DNA of 64,000 nucleotides from Anaeramoeba flamelloides. Its lineage: Eukaryota; Metamonada; Anaeramoebidae. This document shows positions 42,392 through 52,441 of this stretch, piece by piece. The notes under the pieces were generated by a model. The model searched no databases. It saw only the letters and a list, made by a program, of their open reading frames with translations, and had not been told where the DNA came from. Positions within the stretch are counted from its first letter, which is position 1. Each line of letters begins with the position of its first letter. The stretch is from contig JANTQA010000047.1 of the NCBI GenBank assembly GCA_027625915.1, positions 3,534,001 through 3,598,000 on the forward strand, read 5' to 3'. A program made the position numbers and the translations under genes.

Positions 42392-42409
42392 GGGGGAGGG
42401 GGGGGGGGG
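42392..42409 (+). repeat. G-tract, G5-A-G12
   Basis: Five G, one A, then twelve G directly after a poly-A run. This is striking in DNA that otherwise rarely has more than three G in a row. Confidence 0.95.
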
Positions 42410-42716
42410 CATTAAATATGGAAACCCTATAATTGGTTGAAATAAATAAAATTTCTTTGAGTCAAAGGGAAAAAATATTTTTTATTAATGACCTTTGATG
42501 GTTAAATAAGAAATAAATAGAATACTAAACACATAAAGAATAGTTGATATCAGTATGGAATATTAATAAATCAATATATATATATAGATTTAAAAATAGA
42601 ATAATCAAATTCTTTGGGATATATTGAGAAAAACAAGATTGTTTGTTTTGATCTCTTATTGAAGAACAAATAAATAGGAAACATTTTTCACTTCATTTTC
42701 CATACTTTTCTTTTAG

Positions 42717-42808
42717 AAACCAATCCCCCAAACGAAGTGTGTTGGTATTTTTGTTCTCTATTTGAAAAAGAAAATGAAAATGAAGTGGAAATTTTTCACA
42801 TTTATTAA
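42717..42808 (+). other. Coding-looking fragment after a splice-acceptor-like site
   Basis: After CTTTTCTTTTAG one frame reads TNPPNEVCWYFCSLFEKE, continues with NENEVEIF and then hits a stop. Amino-acid make-up is protein-like and richer in GC than the surroundings. No partner exon or family was found, so this may be an isolated exon, a remnant or chance. Confidence 0.2.
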
Positions 42809-42899
42809 ACAAATATCAGGATCAAAGATCGAATAAAATTCCAATATATTTAAATATGGCTTCTCTACAAACATTTTTACTTTATCAATTAACCTTAGA

Positions 42900-43195
42900 A
42901 TAACACATTTTACCAGGTAACTATCAATTTTTTAATAAAAAATAAATTAGAAATGAATTAGAAGTAATAAAAAAAAGAAAAAGAAAAAAAGTAAAAATGT
43001 GCAAAATAGGGAAAAAATGATTTCAATTTTGGAATTTCCCAATTAAATTTTTTCTTCTAATATGCATTCAAACACCTTTGTATATGTGTAATTCACACAT
43101 TACAACTGAACATCCTTTGACTCGAAAATGGTTTATAAAAAAGGAAATTAGTTAAAAATTTCTCTAATTTTTAAAATCAATAACCTTACATTTAT
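42900..43195 (+). repeat. Dispersed repeat family E, copy 2
   Basis: Matches 27980-28270 in order: TTTTACCAGGTAACTATCAA, GTAAAAATGTGCAAAA, TTTCAATTTTGGAATTT, TTTTTTCTTCTAATA. Same orientation. Confidence 0.5.
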
Positions 43196-43632
43196 TATTT
43201 GATAATTTTTTGAAAAATAATCTAATATATTTCTTCATTTTTCTTTTTGATTTATTTTTCTTTCTTATTACTTTTTACTCGATAAAATGTATTAATTTCA
43301 AATTAATTTTAAATAATTTACAATAAAAAAAAATTGTTACATCCTATAAATCTTTATTTCTGAAGAGATTATTTTATAATATTCCATTTTCTGAAACCTA
43401 AACTAGAATTAAACAAGATTTCAAAAATTTTAACTCACTTTATAATGTTACTGAAAGTCGTTTTGAGGGTTTATTCCAGTATTCTTCACAAAAAATATTT
43501 TCAAATTTTTGGATCAGAATCATTTTTTCCAATTTTACAAATTTTAGTTTTGCTAATTCAAATTTTTATTTTTCTTTTGTTTTTCTTTTTCTTTTTTTTA
43601 GATTTTTCTTTTTTTTTTTTTTTTTTTTTTTC

Positions 43633-43990
43633 TTTTTCTGCAAAAGATCCAGTGGAAAAAAAAAAGATCTTCGAAAAGACAAATAATCACAATTAAAATT
43701 GAGACTCAGTAATTTCTTTGAAAAATAATTTAATTATTAATAAAAAATCTCGTCGTTTAACTTATTTTCAGTGAAAGTTCAATCAGAAAAAATCTGTAAT
43801 GCTCATTTCAAAAATTGTGGCTCACTTTTTTTTTCTTTTTGGTTTATTCTTTTTTTAAAAAATTATCAGGTTTATATATATTTAAAATGATTTAAAAGTT
43901 AATTACGAATGATATTTAGTTATTAATTGTTCTTGGTTACTAAAGGATATTTTTTTTTTATTCGATTTATTATTTCAGGTGAATAACAAT
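43633..43990 (-). repeat. Dispersed repeat family B, copy 3 (inverted)
   Basis: The reverse complement follows copies 1 and 2 from TTCACCTGAAATAATAAAT through AAATCATTTTAAATATATA, GTGAGCCACAATTTTTGAAA and GTCTTTTCGAAGATC to the terminal hairpin. The apparent frame 43445-43696 runs into it and is not a gene. Confidence 0.65.
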
Positions 43991-44211
43991 TTTTGAAATG
44001 GTGTTTAGATGAATTAAATAAAAAGAGGAATTTAAATTCATTTTGAAAATTCTTTAGAAATTAAAAGAAAAGTAATGTAAACTAAATTTCATAATAAATG
44101 GTCCACCTTACATTTGAATAATGAATTGCTTTTGTATAGTTTTGAAGTTTTTCCTCTCACAATGAAAAGTTTGCAAATAAATCATTTTTTCTCTTTTTTA
44201 TTTTTTCAACA

Positions 44212-44350
44212 GTGTTTTGTTAAAATGGAAAATGAAAATGAAAAATTGGAAAGAAGTAACAGATGAATTAATGAAAAATTTGGTTTTGAATATGAAAAAG
44301 AGATTGGATTTGGTTATTCAAATCGAAGGAGAATCGATAAATGGGTTTTT
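44212..44350 (+). pseudogene. Possible decayed exon or gene fragment
   Basis: Follows a very good acceptor (TTTTTTATTTTTTCAACAG). One frame reads CFVKMENENEKLERSNR, a TGA stop, then INEKFGFEYEKEIGFGYSNR and RRIDKWVF. Composition on both sides of the stop is protein-like. It belongs to no family I recognise. A real exon ending at the stop, a remnant, or chance are all possible. Confidence 0.25.
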
Positions 44351-45331
44351 TTACTTTTAAAAATTTTCAATTTTTTATGTAATGCTTCTTACAAAATAAA
44401 TTACCCAATTTTTTTTAACAGTTTTTTTTATTTTTTATTCTTTTATTTGTAGACAAAAAATTAATATCTCTTGAGTATAGAACTGAATATTAAAATCGAA
44501 ATTTTTATATTAGAATAGATAAATTCAATTATTAAAAATATTTTTATTTAAAATTAGATTTTTAATTGGCCAATTATTATGAAAGATAGTTTACATAATT
44601 TTTTCGAATAGAAAAGGAATTTTATTTTTTTTTTTAATTCATTCAAAATATTTTTTTTATTTCAACAATATTGATTTTTTAGATAGCAAAAAAATTAACA
44701 TTAATTGAGATCTATTAGTTACTTTTCGAATTATTGTTTTTCTAAGAACAAAAAAAAGTACAATAATGTTTCAATTTTTGCCCAAATTGTAATATTTTAT
44801 AATCATTGTTAAACTTCATTTTTTAAAATAAAAGATAAATATATTTTACTAAAAAAAAAATTTGTTCAAATATATGAAAAGATCTCATTCAAGTTTTTAT
44901 TACATCATCAAATAAAATTTCTTACACCTTATTTCAAATATATTTCATTTATTCAAGGTTTATAGTCAAAAATTTAATGAAATAATCTTATTATTTTTCA
45001 AAATTCCCATTGAATATGCTAAAAAATTTTTTTTAGTTTCAGAAAATCAGATTTATTATTGTCTTAATATTTCCAAACAAAATTTATAATTAATCCAATT
45101 TTTTTTTTTTTTTTTTTTTTTGGCGTTTTGTGAAAAAACAAATTTTATTAAAAACACAATTAAAATATCAAAACTAAAATGAAAAATTATATTCTTATTT
45201 TGAAAAATAGTTTTTTTAATATTATTTTGAGACAAAAGCGATGGATTTTGTAGCTTTAATTTGTAATTAAGTCGAAACCAAAAATACTTTTTTAAATTTA
45301 AAACGATCTCAATATTTGAAACTTTTGGTTT

Positions 45332-46354
45332 TTATTTTTCTTCTTTATTTTCTTTCTCTTCAATTTCTTTTTCTTTCTTTTCTTCTTCGACTTTTTGTTT
45401 TTCTTCTTTTTTTTCTTTTTCTTCTTTTTTTTCTTTTTCTTCTTCATTTTGTTCCTTCTCTTTAACTTCTTTTTCTTTCTTTTCTTGTTCTACTTTTTCT
45501 TTCTTTTCTTCTTTTTTTTCTTTTTTCCCTTTTAATTCGTTGTTTTCTTTGTCTTCTTTTTCTTTCTTTTCTTCTTCTACTTTTTCTTTTTTTTCTTCTT
45601 TTTTTTTGTTTTCATTCTTCTCTTCTTCTTCTTCTTCTTCTTCTTCTGATTTACGAATTTTAAGGTCATATTTTGCAAGTAAATCATTTGTTCTATAACC
45701 AATTCTTTTTCTTTCTTTCTTTTTTGATTTTTTTTCTGTTTGACTAGCTTTTTTTTTTGAACGACCAAAGATTTTGTTGATTCTTGAATTAGCTTTTTTT
45801 GTTTCGTTTACTCTTCCTTCGACTTTCAAGACAATTTTTTTGACATGCTCAACAAACAAAGTTAGGTTGTCAATCACTTTGTAAATTTCGTTGAGTTGAT
45901 CCATTTTTGCTCCTAATAAATTAATTAAGTTGTCGAATTGATCCAGTTTATTTTGTGTGATTTGTTGCAAACCATGGAATTCTCCTAATTTACGTAAAAC
46001 CTTTTCCGAAGTGTTGAAGACTTTTTTTTGTTGTTCAGAGTTGGGATCATTTGGTGCAAAAATTGTTGAAAATTCTTTTAAAATTTCTTGTAGGAGTTCT
46101 GTTTTATTTGTTCTAGAATGGTGAAAGTATGTAATAAATTTCAAAAAAAGAAAACAAGAAAAAAAAGAAAATTGTGTTGATTAAGATTAAAAAGAACTGT
46201 TCGGGAATTGTAAACAAATTATTACTCCATTTCAATTTTTTTATGTTGCAAAGAATTCAAAATAATAAAAAATGATTTTATCATATTTTGATTTTTTAAG
46301 GGTCAGGTATCAAATTAAAAAGTTACCATAATCAAACACAAGAAACTCTGCCAT
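45332..46354 (-). CDS. Coiled-coil protein resembling BLOC-1 subunit 4 (cappuccino), two exons
   Basis: Exon 1 (46354-46327, 28 nt) encodes MAEFLVFDY and is joined by GTAACT..AACAG to exon 2 (46098-45332), giving 264 residues in frame. The long exon frame on its own starts only at a TTG, so the short first exon supplies the needed ATG. Residues about 40-115 are helical, with LDQFDNLINLLGAKMDQLNE followed by IYKVIDNLTLFVEHVKKIV and LKVEGRV. The spacing of IY, ID.L..FV and LE.RV recalls the BLOC-1 subunit 4/CNL1 helix of lysosome-related-organelle complexes. This is a by-eye resemblance only. The C-terminal ~120 residues are basic, then a very long Glu/Lys repeat tract. Function is therefore tentative; the gene itself is likely real. 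Confidence 0.65.
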
Positions 46355-46860
46355 AGGATAACCAAAAGCAAAAAGTTTAGTTATATCCAATACAATTAAG
46401 AAGGAAAAACAAAGAAATCTTGAAAGAATTAATTGATTCTGAGTAAAGTTATAAAAAGAGTTTGATGAGTTGATCTAAATCCAAATGGAAAATCTATTTG
46501 TCAATTATACTCTTGTTTATTTCAAAATATCTTCTTTTTGAGATGTTGGTTTTTAGATCTTGTATTATTTAGTGATTATTATTGTGTATAAAAAAAGATT
46601 TTAAACTTAACAAAAAAAGTTTTTTCATTTGTTTGTTTTGAATCTATTCAAATTCCTTTGATCAGAGAACTTTTTTTTTGTCTGATTTCTGGTTAATTTG
46701 ATTAATTTTATTGGCAATTGAGTTTCTTTTTTACTTTTGAGGAAATTAAAAAAAATATCTTGATTTCAAATTTTAAAATTAATTTAGTCAAAATTTAATA
46801 ATATTAATTTGAAAATAGTTTTAAAACATTTTAGAATGTTTTGTATCTTGTTTTTATCAG

Positions 46861-46945
46861 TAAATACCCAAAAAATGGGGTAAATTTATTTTAAAATATC
46901 TTTATAGAACAAAATTTTAATATTAGTAGATAAATGTTAACTTAT
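46861..46945 (+). repeat. F-element end, partial copy
   Basis: TAAATACCCAAAAAATGGGG followed by TAAATTTATTTTAAAATATC matches the left end of the copy at 58029 (AAGCGGGGTAAATTTATTTT...). The other end was not found. Confidence 0.45.
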
Positions 46946-48384
46946 TGATTCTTAATTTAAAAAATAAAACAATAAATAATTTAAATTGATTTGATTTTCA
47001 TTTACAATTCGTTGTAAACCTTGGAAATATTTAATCAATTTTAAATATTTATAAATTTGTTAAATAAAATATACTTCAAAATCTCCAATAAATTTTTTGA
47101 AAAGAGGTAAAATTAATTAAATTGTAAAAATTAGAGAAATTTCAAATTCGAAAAAATTTTCTGGTCACAGGTGTCGAGTTTTTATGGATGAATAACACTT
47201 GTGTTTAGAGGATTTGAATTGATATTAGAGGTGAAATTTCTTTTGTAGAAGTTTCAAAATTAAAATCATTTTTTGATTTTTTTTTTTTATTTTGCAATTT
47301 TTTTTTTTTACACCTAATTCATTTACTAATGTTTTTTTTTATTGGAAGATCAATTATTATTAGGTAAAAACATGTTATTTTTATACTACTGAAACTGTGA
47401 AAATGATTGTATATTAATAATATTGATTTTTATTGGAATTTTAATTTGATCTCCAATTAAAGATCCAAATCAATTTTTTTTTTTTCGAAATTTATCGCTG
47501 AATAATTTAGGTTTTTCTATTTTTAAAGAAAATCTATTGATTTCTATCTTTTACTATAATCATAATACAAACTATTCTTTAATTAGTATTATTCTACTTA
47601 ATTCCTATTTGTTCTTTATCTACCAATTTAACAAAAAATGATCCATAAAAAAATTTTCAGGTTCTTTGACTGAAAAAGAATTCAAACAATCCCCAATTTC
47701 AAAAAATTTTATTTAAAAACAAGTCTGATAAGAGGGGTCACATTGGTAAAAAAATTCAATTAAAAAAAATATATATAAGTATTCTCGGATTCCAAAAAAA
47801 AACAAAATTTATAAAAAAATACAATCCTGTATAATTTTAAATTTACAAAGAATTAAATTTCTTCAATTTATACAGAATTGTTTTCTTTAAGTTTACAATC
47901 AATTAAATTGGATTTAATCTAACTTGTGACCGATTTGGTAAACCTCTGAATTTAATAAATGAAGGATAATGTATTAATCTCCAGATACAAACCAACCATT
48001 TGAGAAATGAAAAACAAGAAAAAATAATCGAGATCCCAAATAGAAGACAGAGTTACACTACAAAACTAAGATTAGTTGTTTTCAAAATTAAAAGCCACGG
48101 TAATTCAAATTAGAATTTAGCTATTATTCTTTGGTTTTTTTTACTTAAAATTTCCTTAAAATTTATTGTCGGTTTTTGGAGATCAATCCTACATCTCGTT
48201 TTGATTGGTTTTTGGGATAGTACAGAAAAAAATACATTAAATGTCAAAAATACTGGACATGATTTTAAATTGTTAATATTAGGAAAATTCTTATGTAATA
48301 GTGATAATTTTAAATCAAATCTTTTATATAAATAACAATTTTTTTTATATGATATGAAATAAACCTACCTAATGTTAATTGAAG

Positions 48385-48975
48385 TAAGATATTTCCAAAA
48401 TAGTGGGCATTTTTTTTTTTTTCATTTCAGAAAAAATCATCTTTTTTAGTGAAAGTATTCATTAATTTACAATATCAAATTAAGTTAAATATTAATATCA
48501 ATTGAATAAATGGCTAAGGTATTTATTTCAAAATATTTTCGATGAATTTATTTCCAAAAAATGAAAAAATAAATAGTACTATTTTTGGTGAAAATAATGA
48601 ACAACCAATTTCAATAAAATACCAAAAATATATCAAGGCCAAATGATTTTTTAAACAATAAAATGCATTTATATGTTTTAAATTCTATTTGGAATTTTTT
48701 TGAGATTATACCAGTTATGAAAACGGTTTTTTCAATCAAAAAGAAAATAATAAATACCATTTTTCACCGATAAAAAATTACCGATAAAATCGAGTTCAGA
48801 CATTTTAATATCTTTTATTTAGGTAATATAATACTAACAAACGAATTGAATTATTATCAAGAATCCATTATTGGTTGTTAATGACAATTTTGCATATTGA
48901 AAATACTTTTTTGAAGATTGAGTTTAATAGATATATTTTAAAATAAATTTGCCACACTTTACTGGAAAGAGCTTA
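48385..48975 (+). mobile_element. F element, ~590 bp, terminal inverted repeats, copy 1
   Basis: Ends TAAGATATTTCCAAAATAGT and, inverted, TAAGCTCTTTCCAGTAAAGT are imperfect terminal repeats of ~25 bp. The interior matches the inverse of 58029-58621 throughout, for example ATCAAATTAAGTTAAATATT, ACCAATTTCAATAAAAT and AAGAATCCATTATTGGTTGT. The outermost TA could be the target duplication. No open frame, so non-autonomous. Confidence 0.75.
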
Positions 48976-50790
48976 GGGTGTCTCTAGAATACTCAAGTAG
49001 TTTTTTTGATAACAAAAGTAGATTAATTATATTGAAAACCCAATCGATTTTCATGGAGACTTGCATAGAATTTGAACAATAATTTGTTTTATTCTTGTTT
49101 TTTGATTGATTGTATATTGTAGTGACCAAGTGTAATTTTATATATCATCATTCTAATAAGTGGGTCAGGTATAATTTAAAAAATTTATTTCTTATTTAAA
49201 AGGATTTGAATAAAATATTTACAAGTTACATAGCAATTTTCATAATATTCACAATTTAAAATCTTTTTCGTTAATTTTTTTCATTTCAGGTATTTTTTTT
49301 TCGCTACTAAACTCTAAAAAATTAGAAATATTTTTTTCATTTACGAAAAGATAATTTTTGATTTAAAAGTTCTTTACCCTTAAGAAAATTTATTTTATAA
49401 AAAGTTTCATTCAAAGTTTGTTTGATAAAATTGTTTTTTTTATTTTTTGTGTTTTGAACTTTCGAACTATGCCCTTTTTCAGTCAACAGGGAACACTTTT
49501 TATTGAAAAAATAGAACAAAATACTAAGTTTTTCCATTAATTCTTCTCAAAATAAATTTTCAATTTATAAATCAAAATTATTTTTTCTAATTTTGATAAA
49601 TTATTGTATTTTATTTTTTCAGATTTTGTTTTCTTTTTATTTATTTTAATTTAATCATTTTTTTTTTTTTACTTGACTTTTCTTTTTCTTTTTTTTTTTT
49701 TTTTTTATTTTCTTAATAAATTCACCCGAAAAAAAATATTTGAATAATCAAATTAGCTTTAAGAAAATTGATTTATGGTAATTTCTTTTAAAATCAATAT
49801 ATTTAATAGTAAAAAATCTGATTGGGAATTTTCATGAGAAGGCGACAAATTACAAATATGTGATATATCCCTAAAAATGTTCATATATAGTTAACGCTTA
49901 ATTTAATAGTATAGTACTTCATTAGGAGAAAATTATCCCTTTTTAAGAGCCTTTTATAGATATTTCAATTTTTTTTTAATTATTAAATCATCAATTCAGA
50001 AAAACAAAGGGAAGATCTCAAATTATATTACTATTGTAGTTAGAAATTACAACAAAAGAATTTAAAGAAATCAAACTGGAGAGATACTTCTTCAAATTCA
50101 ATGATGACTTATTCAATTCAAAAAAAAAAAAAAAAAAAAAAAATAAGTATGCAACCAATATAATTTACTACATTCACCAAAGGTATAATGTTTAAAAAGA
50201 ATGTATTTTTTATTTTAATTTTCAATGATTTTTTATCATTTTTAAACCAACCTATTGTGGAATTTAAGTGTTATAACTAGCAGAATTTTATTTTTTCGTT
50301 TTGTTTTAATTTTGTTTTTAATATACCTTAAACTTTTGAAATAAAAAAAAATGAAATTCCAATTTTTTTAAAATTGTAAAATTGTGCTTTATTTTCCAAT
50401 TTTTATATTCTTAACATTTGTCCAAAAGATTTTTTGCTTTAAATACATCAATTCGTGTGAAAAGGTTCATTAAATGATTATTTTTGCAAGATTATGTCAA
50501 ATTCAAAATCCTACATTCTCAAGATAATATTTAAGGTAAACAATTTTACCTTTTCAAAGAAATTTTTGAATTTTAGCACCTGGATTAAATGAAAGTTCAT
50601 CGAAATTTTTTTAATTTTTTTTCAAAAATTTATTGTTTGTTATGGTATTTCTTTTAAGAAATCTCAATTTTCGTCTGAAGTTTATTATTTTTCTTATTTC
50701 CAAACAATCTTCTGTTAGGTTGATTCTTAAAAAAAAATTGAATTTTTCATTTTTTGCTGGGTAACTTTGAGTGGAATGAGTTTTGTTTCA

Positions 50791-50820
50791 CAAAAAGAAT
50801 TTCCATTCTGAAGAAATTGA
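50791..50820 (+). repeat. Family A fragment
   Basis: AAAAAGAATTTCCATTCTGA followed by AGAAATTGA is identical or nearly so to the block in family A copies, then runs into poly-A. Only this piece is recognisable. Confidence 0.45.
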
Positions 50821-51049
50821 ACCAAAAAAAAAAAAAAAACACTGCAGTAAAATGATACTCTTCGAGGTATAAACGTGATATTAAATGAGAATAAATTGTA
50901 ATTTCAAATTTATTCTAATTTATTATTTTGGAAAGTGTTATTTACACTGGGGTATAAGAAAAATATAAGAAAAATAAAACTACCAGATTGAAATTAAAAA
51001 CAGATTTAAAATTTAAGAATTCCAATATTGGTTAATTTTGTTCTAGCTT

Positions 51050-52441
51050 TTAATGGTAATTCTTAACTGTGGTACTTTGTTTTTCTAGTTCACTTGCCAT
51101 ATTTCTGTCACACTTTCTGATACCTTCTTGTTGGCGGTATTCGTTTTCAAGAAATGCTTGCCAAGAGTCTCTATTGTCATTTTCCCTCAGAATTTCTTTG
51201 AATTCAGAAGTTAGGATTGCCGACTCTGCCTCCACATCTTGTTCTCTGTCGGTTATTAGAAATTTTGAGAGATCTACTGAAGAATCAACTTTTAAAAGCT
51301 TTCTTAATTTTGAGATGTCTTGTGTTGTCTCTTTAAAATCTTCATAGGACGCAAAATCAAAAATACTGCCTAATTTTTGTTTGAGTTGTTCCCAGGAATT
51401 CAAGAGAGTTTTTAATTGGTCTGTGATTTGATCATGATCTTCTGTTTCGTTGATAGTTAAATTTGAACTCTTGCTCTTGCACACCTTATCTATAATTTTT
51501 TTGAGAACATTGATAGAAGAACCGAACTGTGTCCAATCAACTTTCACCACACTACCGCCCATCTGTTCCAATTCTTCCAATAAATAAACATATCGTTCCT
51601 CCAAGCCTAATAAATAATCTAATGGGATCCCTGATTCACATTTACGCCCTCTCAGATTATGAATTCGATCATAGCATATTTTTGAAGGCACATCAAGAAA
51701 TAAGGTAATTTGTGGGACAGGTATTAATGAGATCATTTTCTTTCTTAAACTTGAATACAATTTCCATCCTTTGAGTGTTGTTTTTAGATTTTATGATTCC
51801 ATTTTTGGAATTTGTTTGTAAAATATTAATTTTTGGAAAGAGAAAAAAATGAAAAAAAAAAAAAGTAAAAAGTTTCCGTTAGACAATTAAAAAAAATAAA
51901 AAGAAATGCACACAAACAGAAAAAAAGCACAACAACAATCAAAAGTCAGTGTAAAATAAAGTAAAAATAAAAAAATAAAATCGAAAACAAAGTTAAAAAT
52001 AAAAAAGAAATAATTTCTTAAAATAGAAGTTGGCTTTTTTCAAACACCTAGTGTTCGTGTGGAAAAAACAAAAGTAAGAATTTGAAAAAAAAATAAAAAT
52101 AAAAATTTATTCAACAACAAACCTTCATCATCAATAAATCCGTCATCAAAATTTTTTTTTGCAAAAACCCAATCAGAAAATAATGAACGATCTAAAATTG
52201 CACCTTTAACTTTACCCGATTCAATATGTTTTAAACAATTAACGTAGGTCATGAACCTTTGTCTTAATAAATACAACTGCATTGGTAAGGCCCATGTTTT
52301 TCGATCTTGGTAGTATCTTTTCAAATATGGGTTTGTTGCGGTTGGTTCAAAAAATACTTGGTAATCTAATAATTTCGCAAGTCCTCGCACTAAAGTTGTC
52401 TTTCCTGCTGAGATATTCCCTTCGCACAATAAAAAAGTCAT
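51050..52441 (-). CDS. Deoxynucleoside kinase (dCK/dGK/TK2 family) with C-terminal extension, two exons
   Basis: Phosphorylates deoxynucleosides in salvage. Exons 52441-52123 and 51768-51050 around a 354 bp intron (donor GTTTGT, acceptor CAAAG) encode 345 residues. Motifs in order: P-loop EGNISAGKTTL (residues 7-17), FFEPTATNPYL, WALPMQLYLLRQRF, the substrate-site DRSLFSDWVF, then ITLFLDVPSKICYDRI and the lid RGRKCESGIPLDYL. The kinase fold ends near residue 202 (VVKVDWTQF...IIDKV). About 143 further residues, helical and charged (LLNSWEQLKQKLG, WQAFLENEYRQQ), are not part of the usual 200-260 residue enzyme. The junction G|GA keeps frame. A short ATG-led frame from 51766 could be misread as a separate gene. 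Substrate preference cannot be told. Confidence 0.9.

Larger units (their letters stand above)
40235..45331. other. Intergenic, thioredoxin to coiled-coil gene
   Basis: No gene I can defend in 5.1 kb. Contains a G5-A-G12 tract (42392-42409), family E copy 2, family B copy 3 and two short coding-looking fragments after good splice acceptors (near 42717 and 44212). Confidence 0.5.
46355..51049. other. Intergenic, coiled-coil gene to deoxynucleoside kinase
   Basis: No gene recognised in 4.7 kb. Contains a partial (46861-46945) and a complete (48385-48975) F element, a weak repeat at 47855-48080 that resembles 58650-58870, and a short family A fragment (50791-50820). The open frame 49337-49537 has no recognisable feature. 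Confidence 0.55.

Noticed and set aside
46099-46144. Coiled-coil gene starting at 46144
   Set aside because: The codon there is TTG. A 28 nt first exon with ATG and a GTAACT donor joins in frame at 46098 instead.
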